NCBI GenBank assembly: GCA_019155185.1
Contig: CM032809.1
Location: 12,450,295 to 12,514,294 of the forward strand
DNA length: 64,000 bases
Source: Beaufortia kweichowensis
Lineage: Eukaryota; Chordata; Actinopteri; Cypriniformes; Gastromyzontidae
Direction of reading: 5' to 3'
Shown: piece by piece, positions 1 to 11,200 of the stretch
Position numbering within the stretch: the first letter of the stretch is position 1
Layout of the letters: every line of letters starts with the position of its first letter
The notes under the pieces: model-generated
Databases searched by the model: none
Seen by the model: the letters and a program-made list of their open reading frames with translations, nothing else
Told to the model about the DNA's origin: nothing
Translations under genes and position numbers: made by a program

Positions 1-3000
1 CAGTCTGGTTGCTTTCGACACTTGTGAAACTGGCGAAAGAACAGAATATCATGTATCCCATTCAGACCTTTTCCATCGGCACTGAAGACAGCTCCAGATA
101 TAATAGCTGCCCAATCTACTAAGACGGCTCTCAGTGGGCACCGAAAGTGGCACAACCTATCCCGGTGCCTATTCTAGGCATGTGGTCACATGTTGAACAT
201 GCTTAATATATTGTAACATGTGTAAGTGGTTTTAAACATGTAGGCAGAAATCATTTAAGTTTTGTGTCTCAGGTGGCAGCTCATATAGGCAGTGAGCATC
301 ATGAGGTGACGTTCACTCCTGAGGACGGTATCCGTGCCCTAAAGGACGTCATCATTCACTTAGAAAGTTATGACATCACAACTATCCGTTCCTCTGTTGG
401 TGAGTATAAGAATTAAGCAGATTTTAAGTCTAAAATCTCATTAAAATATCGGTATTTCTTTTTAAATATTTGACTTTCTTCTTCTGTGGAGCACAAAAGG
501 ATTTTTGCACAAAACTGAAACTGGAAATCACACAAAGCTATTGGGTCATATTAAAATGACCAAAGATTTGATTTTGAACTCTTTTCTGGATACAGAAGTA
601 CGTAAAAGATAAAGAAAGCCAAAATAATAAATGTCATGGAGATATTTACTGTGATCCACTGTATTGTAAAGGGGGTCAAAATGACAAATTTTACCTAAAA
701 TTTGGAGTCAAGTTAGGCAATCTTAGGTGAAATTGGCTGAAATTTGCATACCTGCAACTGAAGATATTAATTCATGGCATTTAATATTTTGGCTTTCTTG
801 ATAATTTATGTGTTCTTTTCTCAAAAAAAGAATGATCCAAAATCATTTTTTTAGCAGATGACCGTGGTTGTCCAGCAAGTTGTATGGTATGTCAAAAGAG
901 CCTTTCTACAAGTCAGTGAAATATTCTTGTCTTCAAATATAGCTTTGCTTTACTCCATGGACCTTTCTCCAGGGCCATGGACGTTATCATCTACTACCCA
1001 AGTCCAATCCATAAAAAAGCAAGTCTTACTGTTAGATGTTCTCACAGCCGTTAGATGGCAGCAGTGCTTAGCTGAAACAGGAACATACAGCATCAGATCA
1101 GTTTTGTCTTTGTTTGCAGGCATGTACCTGATATCAAAGTATATCCATGAGAGGACGGCCCCGCCGACGGTTTACTGCTGCCCCGCAGACAAACGCCATT
1201 CTCAAGTCCCCGGACTCCTGAGTTTTAAATGGACTTCATTTCCACATTGACCCAGCACCTGTGTTATCATGTTGATTTTCATCCCGGTGTGATTTCTAGG
1301 TGCTGATGAACTGATGCAACTCTCTGGATACATCTACTTTCATCTCGTGTATTTGGGTGTTGGAATTTATTTTAGCTATTCCTTGTTGATTCAGCTGATA
1401 TTTTCTCGGGTGAGATAAGTCAATGATTAATGACAGCATACAGTAATTCTAATATTATATTACAATCAAATACATGTTGCTTAAACATTGTATATGCACA
1501 GATTACATTTTTTCTTTTTTTGCTGCAAAGTTGCCTAAAGGGCCCAAAGATTTACATAGTATTGTGTATTATGACACTGAATCCTAACTTAAAAAATATA
1601 AATTTTTCTTAATTAAAATACATTTGATAAATTTGCTCAATGCATTGTACATCATTTATCAAAAGATTCCACATGCACACCTTATAGGTAATATGTTTCA
1701 CAAGGCAAATGTTTTGTAATTGTACACTTGGACACAAGTAATAGGACACTTTATGGTTGTCGAACATTAGTGGTTTATAGTCTGTTTAATGAACTACACC
1801 TGTGGTTACTTTGCCAGGACACCTGGGTAAACTTTATACATTCAAATAAATCACCTGGAAACCAGAAGGTTTCAAGTCATTTTAAAAAATAAGAAATGAA
1901 AATGCAATAGATCTAAAAAAATCATTGCTTTGCAGATTTCAGTTAGTAAAATTTTCGCCTTAATGACAGTTTCCAGAAACGTGATAGGGCTGGTCATGAA
2001 CTGTTTATTTTTTTTAAACTAAAATGAAACGTTATAAAAATATATTATTATCTACATTGTGTGTTTATTCAATTTGACTTAGGCTCCATCACCTAAAGCT
2101 GGTTCTGATGAGAGTGTTTGTCTGCTGAAAGAACTTTATCTGTTTGACGTGCTGAGAGTTGACAGAACCACAGCTGCACACGGGTGAGAGCTTCACACAT
2201 CTACTTCTACACCTCTGCTTACTATAATCTGCTCCATCTGTGTTTCTAAATCTGTGTTTCTTTTTCCCTCTAGACTGGAGTTGAGAGTGCCTTTCCTAGA
2301 CCACAGGTTCACTGCATACTATCTCTCTCTGCCTGATGAGATGAGAGCACCAAAGGTGGGCTTTCCTTAAAGCTTACACTTAAATATCAATAATGTATTT
2401 GTTGGTTGCCTTTTCACATTTTGTCTTTTCACAAAATGTCATTTTAATGAGTTATTATTGTATACTGACTGACTTGTTTGATGGGAGCAGGATGGAGTTG
2501 AGAAGTACCTCATCAGGGACACATTCAGAGACACAAACCTGATCCCAGATGAGATTCTCTGGAGGAGAAAAGAGGCTTTCAGCGACGGTATAACATCCGT
2601 GAAGAAGTCCTGGTACTCATGCCTGCAGGAGCACGTTGAGTCTAAGGTATACATGTGCACATTCATAAACTAATGTCTTATGAGTTCACATAACACTCAA
2701 AATCTTTGTAGTGTAATGAAGAAAAAAGGAGCGCTAAAACTTGCTAAATAATGCAATATGCAATACGATAACAGTTAAAGTTTGTGAAATAAATATATTA
2801 AAATATATTTCAAAACTGAAAATCATCCAACCAACATACATGTTTAAAACTCTTTTTCCTGAAAAAAAAGGAAAGCAAAATTTCATTGATATAAGTATTT
2901 AAATAATTCAGTTATTGCAAATCACTGCAAAATATGCACATGTGCAATATTTCAAAATATCTTGCAGCCCTAATGTCTCTCTAACATTTTCATACTTTCA

Positions 3001-3211
3001 ATAGGTAAATGATTCTGAGTTAGAGAATGCTGATAAGAAATTCCCTTTCAACCCCCCCAAAACTAAAGAGGGCTTCTTCATGAGACAGATCTTTGAGAAT
3101 CTGTATCCCAACCACTATGAATGGACCCCACATTACTGGATGCCTCAATGGATCAAGGCCACAGACCCCTCAGCCAGAACCCTGTCCATCTACAAGCCAG
3201 ATGAAGACTAA
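1..3211 (+). pseudogene. asns: asparagine synthetase pseudogene, unit 1 (3' part)
   Basis: The window opens inside the exon that follows the SGG of the ATP-pyrophosphatase loop. Exon equivalents by comparison with unit 2: 1-112, 273-399, 1120-1155 plus about 1301-1347, 2083-2183, 2274-2355, 2491-2646 and 3005-3211 (TAA at 3209). The first is broken by two one-base insertions (near 14 and 92), and its 3' end is replaced by about 75 unrelated bases. The SGEGADEL exon is interrupted by about 145 foreign bases, carries an insertion after MQ, and has lost its GT donor. The last four exons remain open but carry two replacements absent from the other copies (Arg to Cys and Gly to Val in the ELYLFDVLR exon). 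A full-length enzyme cannot be made. The 5' half lies outside the window. Confidence 0.9.
1156..1300. other. foreign insert in pseudo-exon 8 of unit 1
   Basis: About 145 bases replace the segment that encodes the KTKSVVIFSGE part of exon 8 in units 2 and 3. The first half is clearly more GC-rich than its surroundings (gacggccccgccgacgg and similar). I see no inverted termini or target duplication and do not recognise the source. Confidence 0.6.
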
Positions 3212-3687
3212 ACATTATGTCCATTGCAACACTATGCATACTGTACTGGTTTTATGCAATCATAAATATACAGAAAAATGGCTGGTAATAGGCTACTGCT
3301 GCTGCAACTGCTTTTACATTACTATGTAACCAGATCATGGTTATCTTCTCTGTCCATGCAGTGGAACTGAGAAGTTGAAATGGTGACCCTGTCAATTCCA
3401 ACTCTTTAAGCTTCTTTGCTCTCTGCTGACCAGCTCAGTAAATTTATAATAGATTTATATAAACATGAATTAACAGCAGACTCATTTTATAGTTAAAAAC
3501 ATTGTTGAGGCTTTATTAAGCCTTTTCTTATCAAACAGAAATGTTTGGAAAGACATGTTTGGCATTGCTTTAAAGTTAAAGAACTCCTTTACAGACAAGT
3601 AATTGATAAATTTAGTAGTTGAATGCTCTTCATGTTGTTCTTGAAGTACATCCCTTATTACCTTCGTTTGATTTTACAGAAGTAACA

Positions 3688-3845
3688 AATAAAAGTTAGT
3701 GCTATAAAATATTTTTATCGGAAACTACTGGTAATATTTTTGTAAGATCTGGACTGATTCCTTAAAGATGTTTAAACCCTGTAATCTGTAAACTATTGTG
3801 ATTGTGCCTTTGAGAAGACACTTTCCCTTTAGTTGTTTGAATAAA
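3688..3845 (+). terminator. poly(A) signals of unit 1 asns
   Basis: AATAAA hexamers at 3688-3693 and 3840-3845 lie in sequence matching the 3' UTR of the other two copies. They are the remains of the asns cleavage signals. Confidence 0.5.
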
Positions 3846-4107
3846 GGAGCTAAATAACTAATGAATTAAACTGGTTTTATGGAGTCATTTTATATTTATT
3901 CCTAACGAGTCTGATTATACACTACCTGGTGGAGTTACTGTAAACCTTAAATCTGGGTTAAATAAATAAAGCAGGGTTAATTAAGCCTTACTATTTAGCC
4001 TTTATGAAGGCTGCACAGGTTAGTATGTGGTTATTAACACTGGGATCCAATAAACCAATGAAAATTACATGAATACATAACATATCAAAGCAGTGTCTCT
4101 TTAATTT

Positions 4108-4505
4108 TTACCCCATCAAGAGTTGATTTTTATGTCCTAAAATAACATGAACGTAGAAACATGAAAAATGCAGAATAGAATGAAAATACAGAATAGACTG
4201 CACAACTGTTTATAATTTAATGTCCAAGTCTTTCAGTATGCTGTCTGGTGCTTTTCAAAACAACTGTAAGCATATTGAAAATACAAAATAGAATACACAG
4301 CTGTTGTTACAGTGATTACTTACTTTAATCTGTGCATTTGCTGCGGGTGTGGAAAGGTGCAGGAGATGTGTTATTTATCAAATGCATTGTGATTTAACTC
4401 CAATATCAGAAACAACAGAATCAGACTGATGAACTGATGTGGTCGGGGTTTCCTCGTCATGTGCCTAAGTATCTCTCTGAATGGATCCATCTGAAGCCAC
4501 TCATC
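4108..4505 (-). pseudogene. tac1: preprotachykinin-1 pseudogene, unit 1
   Basis: Minus-strand remnant of three tac1 exons. The substance P exon (about 4420-4505) still reads DEWLQ...KPRPHQFI, but the essential GLMGKR that gives the amidated C terminus has become SLIL with no cleavage site. The 24-nt micro-exon (4324-4340) has lost 7 nt. The neurokinin A exon (about 4108-4136) has lost the codons for FVG and gained a base. The terminal exon and the signal-peptide exon are absent. No tachykinin can be made. It sits tail to tail with the asns pseudogene, as in the other units. Confidence 0.88.
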
Positions 4506-5084
4506 CTGCAACAGATGATTTGATTAGTGAAACATCAGGCTTACAGGACAATCACTCACTGCATAATATCTACTAATATCTCTAGCAGTTTTAACCAGCC
4601 ATTGTTTCAATAACTCAAAAAAAATCACCAATACAATTTAGCAGCATAAGGCAATGTAAATGATCTACTTATATATAATAAACATATGAAAGCTTTTTAG
4701 AAACACAAGTGCCTGGCTCTTTTCCAACCCGCAATGTCAAATAAGAAACATGAGCTCCATTCAAACAAGCAATAAGAGCTTTTCTGCAGGAATTCAGCAC
4801 TGGACAGCGACCTGTGTGTTTCATACTTAACTATTCACTGACGTCTGTTTTACACATTTATTATATTCAACGTGCTACATCACAGGGCATGTCACTATTG
4901 TTTATTATTACAATTAACATATGAAAAACAAAAGCAATTCCAAGCAGTTTATTAGTGCACAGTGTTTATTAAATTATTGAGTAATAAAGATTTTTTTCTC
5001 TATCAAGCAACATTACAACATTAAAAAGTAGCACAAAAATAACTCTAGCACTCTCACAATTCTCTTTTATTTGAAATATAATAC

Positions 5085-5240
5085 CAGGAACCAATTTTGG
5101 TTCCAAACAGAACCGTTAAACATTCCTTTTTTCTCATAGATTTTTATAGTTTAAAGAATCTTTTTTCACGATAAATGCCATTTGGTGAAACAGAAAGGTT
5201 CTGCAGATATTAAAGATTCTTTATGAAAGCATACAGTAGA
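5085..5240. repeat. fold-back MITE relic (ggttcc family), unit 1
   Basis: Short inverted words such as ggaaccaattttggttcc and a run ending gttctgcagatattaaagattcttta resemble a common fish MITE. Matching copies lie at 16150-16310 and 36190-36400, with cousins near 39105 and 42095. Similarity between units 1/2 and unit 3 is lost inside this repeat. Confidence 0.5.
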
Positions 5241-5553
5241 ATTAGTCCTTTTAAAAATATGTAAATACTTACAAACACATGACAAATAACAATAGGTTCT
5301 GTCTCCATCTCCAGTGGTAGAAGAATTTAAAATGTTTCTGCTGGGACGCTCAGGTGGCATGCCATTTGTCGGTCAGGATGAAGGACTGTCATTACTAGAC
5401 TTAAAGTTATGAATTTCTAAAGACTTCAAAATCTGGGAAACTTTTCACCTGCCTTTTTCGAATGTTACAATTCATAGTGTAAAACTCGGTTCTCAGCCAT
5501 GCTTGTCTTGCATGTCTTGCCTCTTCTTAACTGTGCTGAGCTTGGCTGCATCA

Positions 5554-5882
5554 AAAATTCATAAACATTTCATTATGAAATAAAACATTAGGCCCTGACT
5601 TGTGGTTTTGTCGCCCAAAATGACATATTCATAAACACTACATACTGTAGCCATGTCGATTATAATTTGCAAAAACCACTTTGTGCTATAATGAGCACAA
5701 CACCAGCCGCTGCAGGTTTGGATCATTTTTTAACGTATGCTGCTCGAAAGCGCACCGATGCTTGTCAGAATTGTATATTTTTTGTCATGATGATACATCC
5801 TAATCCTTCGGCAAATAATCTATTATGTCTGTGATCTTGCAAAATAGACATCACAAGTAGATAAAAAATATACACGTGATAT
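5554..5882. other. spacer after unit 1, no gene seen
   Basis: Unique AT-rich sequence starting just after the last base shared with unit 2 (the ctgcatc word). No open frame or repeat is recognised. Confidence 0.4.
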
Positions 5883-6432
5883 CAGGGGCGTCGCACCCGT
5901 GGGGGATGTGGGTGTTTTAACACTTTTTCTGCAGTTTTTCCGCAGTTTTGCACAAACGCCTTACAGCAGTCGCTCCTCCGTTTCTCTGGCCGCTCTGTGT
6001 CTGCCTCCTCTCCCCTCCCTCTCAAACATGACACCGGCTTTGAGTGTGACCGGCTGATGATTGGCTGTTCTGCCTTAAGTCCCGCCTCTCTTGGCGTGTT
6101 AGATTTATCGGTCAGCTCGTGCTGAGGAGGCGGGAACTTATGGTTATGGTTATTTACATCTTCCTTTTCCAGGTACTTTGAATGAGTGTTTATGCTTTCG
6201 AGGTTTAAATAAGCTTGATATGTGTTTGGGAAGATGTTCTGTTTATGTTTTGTTCTTAATATATGTTGTTTGTATATCTGGAGTTTGTAACAAAAATATA
6301 TTTTTATAGAAGCTTTTTATATCTTGTATGTTATACCTTTTGTACCCTTCTGTCATTGTATTCATCGTTTTTATTGTTAACAAACAAACCACATCCATCC
6401 CCCGCACTTTTGAAAAGCTTGCTACGCCCCTG
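5883..6432. mobile_element. hAT-like non-autonomous DNA transposon
   Basis: The ends are CAGGGGCGTCGCACC at the left and the complement of CAGGGGCGTAGCAAG at the right. The element is flanked by a perfect 8-bp direct repeat, cgtgatat, at 5875-5882 and 6433-6440. Eight-base target duplications and CAGGG-type ends are typical of hAT elements. No transposase frame lies inside, so it is a 550-bp passenger. Confidence 0.88.
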
Positions 6433-6589
6433 CGTGATATACATGCGGTGTGTAGTACATATGTATAATGGCTTCAAAGTCTGACACCACTATCTATGTT
6501 TCATGCTAAGACAAACATACATTTTGAACGTTTACTGCACAATACAATACAGGGATTTTTTGAATCCCTGACCACTGACTGCTATGTCA

Positions 6590-6668
6590 TTACATGTAAA
6601 GCTGCTTTGATACAATGTCCTTTGTGAAAAGCGCTATACAAATAAAATTGAATTGAATTGAATTGAAT
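6590..6668 (+). repeat. 3' tail of a SINE/LINE with ATTGA repeats
   Basis: A stretch with gtgaaaagcgctatacaaat, followed by a short ttgaa tandem run, resembles the 3' tail shared by fish retroposons. The body of the element is not recognisable. Confidence 0.55.
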
Positions 6669-7041
6669 ACATTTCCAAATGTTTGTGTAAAACATGTTAT
6701 GATTATGTTCCAAAGACGTACAAGACACTGAGCCGCTAAAACAGATGTTAGGCTGAAGTATCATCACGCACATGATCAGTTTGGTAAGAGCGCCATCTAT
6801 TGGTGAAAAGTTATGAAGTAAGTGCTTTTACTTACGGTTTTAAACGATATTTATGTTTTCAGCATTTAGTGAATCTGTATTATTTTACTCAAAGGATGTT
6901 TGTGTACACCTCATATCTCATATTTAATACAATGGAAAGCATTGTAACAAACAACATTTTAACTACAGCAGAATGTAAAATGCAGTTCATTTAAACGAAC
7001 AGTGCACGCGCTTTCGTTTACGCTCAACAGTCACATGACTT

Positions 7042-7124
7042 ATGACATCACGGTAACAGTATGTTGACTCCTCCCCTTTTCTATAGCACAATCTCTGCAG
7101 AAACAGCGCACATGTATTTCATCA
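7042..7124 (+). promoter_or_regulatory. asns promoter, unit 2: candidate nutrient-response motifs
   Basis: The segment atgacatcacggtaacag (7042-7059) holds a CRE-like TGACATCA next to the complement of GTTACC, one base off the GTTACA (NSRE-2) of the human ASNS promoter. A CT-rich GC-box-like word, ctcctcccc, follows at about 7068-7076. At 7116-7124 the minus strand reads TGATGAAAT, which fits the ATF4/CARE consensus and is close to human NSRE-1 (TGATGAAAC). The first block is unchanged upstream of unit 3 (19134-19151). The motif calls are by eye. The inference is induction by amino acid shortage, as known for ASNS. Confidence 0.5.
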
Positions 7125-7199
7125 GCTAAACTTTGCTGAAGAACAACAGTTAATACTCACAGCTCAACACATTCAGACTGAATCAAGCATCTTATAAAG
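7087..7199 (+). other. asns: asns non-coding exon 1, unit 2
   Basis: A 5' UTR exon is inferred from a segment conserved in all promoter copies (gcacaatctctgcag ... cttataaag). It ends at a GT donor at 7200 (aaag|gtaata). The 5' end is a guess because no clear TATA box is present. Intron 1 then runs to the acceptor at 8257-8258. Confidence 0.55.
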
Positions 7200-7222
7200 G
7201 TAATACTAGTTATGCTTTTGAT

Positions 7223-7324
7223 ATGTGACTATATAAAACTATTTTTTTATTACATATAATAACGTGGACTAGAATGTGACTATATAAAACTATTTTTTAT
7301 TACATATAATAGCGTGGACTAGAG
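7223..7324. repeat. 51-bp tandem duplication in asns intron 1
   Basis: Two head-to-tail copies of a segment from atgtgactatataaaac to acgtggactag, at 7223-7273 and 7274-7324, differ by a few bases. Unit 3 has one such copy with a different AT insertion. Confidence 0.75.
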
Positions 7325-7847
7325 TGCTGCTGTTCCACATGATAAACCAAAACTTTTTTCATAGGCCATAAAGCTTCTTCAGTATATTTAGTGTCATTAA
7401 AGAATTGTTTGAAAATATCACAGTACATTATGTTGCAGTTACATCAGGTAAAGTTGTGTGCTGTAAGGTTACTTCCTGTTAAGAGAAACAAGCTGTTTTA
7501 AATGCAGTTCCCAGACAATCATCAGGGTGCACAAGTGTACCAGTTGGATTAAAGCTGGTGTTTACAGGCTGAATGCCCCAATAATAATTCTGAGCATACA
7601 CGCTGAAGTGTGCTGCTTACTAAACAACTCAGTCCTGCATCTCAAACAGGTTACACAGCAGATAACTACTAAGATAACTTAAGACCATAGTTCGTTTGTG
7701 CATTTGCACATTTAGTTTTTTGTGTATCATTACTAGACAAATACTTCTGTGTATTTACCAATGTACCTTATGATACGTGTAACATATGCCATTACCAAAT
7801 GATCACATTATTTTCATGTGCCATGATATTTCTATGACTTTAAATGT

Positions 7848-8086
7848 GACCCTGACTGTGAAAACCTGGTTAAAGTCTCAAAATCTAATTATGAGATAAC
7901 AAGCATCAAAGTTTGATTTCTTGATCTATGAATATCACTATGATTATAATCTTTGACATGTCATTACTCAGTCAATAGACTAAGATAAAGATATCAATGT
8001 TATATTTTCACAGAATGTTTTTTACATTATGTAGGATGACTTTATGTAGAAAACAGTAAATCACACAAAATGACTTAAGATGGGTT
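7848..8086. repeat. MITE with TGACCCTG..TGTGAAAAC ends, unit 2 intron 1
   Basis: The left end reads gtgaccctgactgtgaaaac. The body includes tgatttactgttttctacat on the minus strand. Copies lie at about 27868-28124, 42685-42880 and 55902-56146. The right end is truncated here but complete in unit 3 (gggtttttacaggcagggtcac). Confidence 0.7.
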
Positions 8087-8265
8087 CTATATTAGTCCAC
8101 ATCTGTAGTATTTATACACTTTGCCACTTCTGCTGAACTACATTGGCAATTTGTGAATGTCTTAACTAAATTATTATATATAAATTAGGGTTAGGCATGA
8201 ATCAGAAAGTATTAATATTTTTGTTCTGTACTATTTTTTCTCTTTTATTTATTGACAGCAGCAGA

Positions 8266-11200
8266 ATGTGTGGTATATGGGCATTGTTTGGCAGTGATGA
8301 GTGCCTCGCTGCTCAGTGCACTAATGCTATGAACATTGCACATCGCGGCCCAGATGCTTTCCGCTTTGAGAATATCAATGATTTCACCAACTGCTGCTTT
8401 GGATTTCACCGCCTGGCAATTGTGGACCAGCTGTATGGCATGCAGCCGCTACGTATCAAGAAGTTTCCCAACCTTTGGTTGTGTTACAACGGAGAAATCT
8501 ACAATTACCTCAACGTAAGCATCCAAACTTTTGTGATACATTTCAGTCCAAAAAAAAATCAAAATTTTCTTTTAACATTTCCTTCAAGTTTCAGTACTCA
8601 TTTCCATTATTGTTATACCCACTTACATAACTTAACTAAGATAACATTTCCTCATTTGCTTATTTTGCTCTGTTTTTTATAGTAAATATGGTAATAGTAT
8701 ATTTTTTATTGACCTTTTCTTTTACAGTTAAAGAATCACTTTGAATTTGAGCATCAGACCAATGTTGATGGAGAGATTCTTCTGCACCTGTATGAGCGCT
8801 TTGGGATTAAGAGGATGGCCTCTTTGCTAGATGGTGTATTTGCTTTTATCTTGCTGGACACTGCCAACAGAAAAGTTTTCCTGGGCAGAGATACATATGG
8901 TGTAAGACCTTTGTTCAAGCTGATTACTGATGATGGCTTTCTAGCTGTCTGCTCTGAGGCCAAAGGTAAGTAATGTTATTCTCTTAAAAATGTAAAAATC
9001 TTAACAGGATTCTAACAGCATCACATAATTTAATTGTAATACATACAGGTTTGATGAAGATCAAGCACCCCATGTCCACTCCTACAAAGATCACGCCCTT
9101 CCCACCGGGACACTTTGAGGTGTTTGACCTGAAGACTACAGGAAAAGTGAAGCCTGATCAGATTGATAGTTTCCACAACTGCACAGATGAACCTAAACAT
9201 GCCATCCATGACAATGTGAAGGAACTTGGCACAGGTAGATGTGTAATGAAAGTCCACATTTTTTTTTATACTTAATTAGTTGGTATACAATTGTTGCCTA
9301 GTTCCTGTTCGCCCATCCCTGTTAGAAGGGTGTTTCTTCAAGTAGGGGAACCTACCAAACCTGTTTGTGTACATAATGTACCGTATGCAATTTAGCGCAT
9401 TTTAGTACTTAACTGTTTTGCATGTCAATGTGGCGATTGTGATGACGTTATGAATTTTACGGTATTCAGCTATCGTTTCTCCATTAAGTTAGCCTATATG
9501 CCCATGATATATGGCCTTAGCTAAACATTTGCTAACTTAGCTCACGAGTCATGGATGTTAGCGAGACAAATTATATTTGCCTTTCGTCTTCGGATAATAA
9601 GCTGTAAATTCGAGGCACAGGTAGTTTTTTTTGTCCATCACCACTCACCTTCACAACAAGACAAACACAACTGTTTGGGAGAGGGCTTCGGTTCTGCGGC
9701 TCGCTGCCTTAAGAGCTGATCAATGTGCCGCTGTACACTGCTGCGCGCCTGCGCAGAGACGCGGAAGAGAGAAATCAAAGTGTCAACCTTTCCCGACCCG
9801 ATCTGATATTTAGATTTTTTTATTTGTTTGACAGGAAAAGTTGTGTGCAAACAGACAACACAAACGCACACATATATTCATTTATTTAAAAAACCCAAAA
9901 CGGGCACTTTCTCTCGAGGAGGAAGCCCTTTGATGTCTAAGTACACGTGCCTGCAATTCATTATTTTTTTGTTAAAAATAAACAAAAATGATTTAATAAG
10001 CAAGCACATTAAATTACATTTTCAAAGGCGTAATGATTTATAAGTTTAGGTGTTGGTTATGATTTCGCTGGTCATTCGACGTCAACCCCTGTAAAGTTCG
10101 TAAGGTAACCTGCAATTTTATAAGATGGCAAAATAGGGGCAAAATGTAGAGATTGTAGATTTAAAAGTGGCTCTAATTTTCAGGATTTGAATTGGACACT
10201 GTCAAGAGCAACATCAGGATGCTGTTTGAGAATGCTGTAAGGAAACGATTGATGGGTCATAGACAGATCGGCTGTCTCCTCTCAGGTACCTGTGTTTTTG
10301 AAGCTTTGACTTTTTATAACCAACACCTGTATTTAACATTTCCATGATGCTTATATTTATAGGCGGTCTTGATTCCAGTCTGGTTGCTGCGACACTTGTG
10401 AAACTGGCGAAAGAACAGAATATCATGTATCCCATTCAGACCTTTTCCATCGGCACTGAAGACAGCCCAGATATAATAGCTGCCCGCAAGGCGTGTGGTC
10501 ACTATAGCATGTTGAACACGCTTAATATTTTTGGAACATATATGTGTAAATTAGCATTTTGATGTTGGCATAAGTCATTTAAACAGTTTTGTGTCTCAGG
10601 TGGCAGCTCACATAGGCAGTGAGCACCATGAGGTGATGTTCACTCCTGAGGACGGTATCCGTGCCCTAAAGGACGTCATCTGTCACTTAGAAAGTTATGA
10701 CATCACAACTATCCGTGCCTCTGTTGGTGAGTGTGAGAAATTAAGCAGATTTTACGACTAATAAATCTTAGTGATGGACACGGTTTTAAATGGTTTACAC
10801 CATTTCACATACACACAATGCTTTCTCTTCTTTGGAGAGTTGATTTTGTTTGGAAATCACATCAAACTATTGGGTCATATTAAAACAACCGAAGTTTAGA
10901 AAGTTGGATAAATGGATAAAGTACAAATAGTCCACTAATGACCATTTTCACCTAAAATTTAAAGTCAAATAATAGGGGTTAAAAATGACTTTAAAGGACT
11001 TTAATATGGCAGAATTTGACACAGAGATTGGTAGGTTTGTTGACTTTTGCAATCCTTGTTAGCTTACATGTCAATAGTGAGTTTAAAAGTGAGGGGCTAT
11101 ATTTGTTATTATCCATCAGCTAAGTCCACTCTTTTAAAAAATGAAAATCACACTTTTTATAAACTCTGATTCATGTCTATTGCACAGATGGTGCTACTGA

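Noticed and set aside
3093..3329. Plus-strand ORF MRICIPTTMNG (also at 33474)
   Set aside because: Out-of-frame reading of the last asns exon.
5166..5360. Minus-strand ORF starting MPPERPSRN, repeated at 16251-16445
   Set aside because: It is conserved only because the segment is duplicated. It has no signal peptide or domain, and its donor-like GTAAGT would not give the phase needed to join tac1 exon 3, so it is not a replacement first exon on present evidence.
8197..8265. Upstream in-frame ATG extending asns by 23 residues (also at 28222)
   Set aside because: It lies before a clear splice acceptor (ttattgacag), and the enzyme needs Cys directly after the initiator Met, so the real start is 8266 (28291).
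9638..9871. Minus-strand ORF in asns intron 4 (also 29613-29855)
   Set aside because: Repeat-derived intron sequence shared by duplication; no domain.
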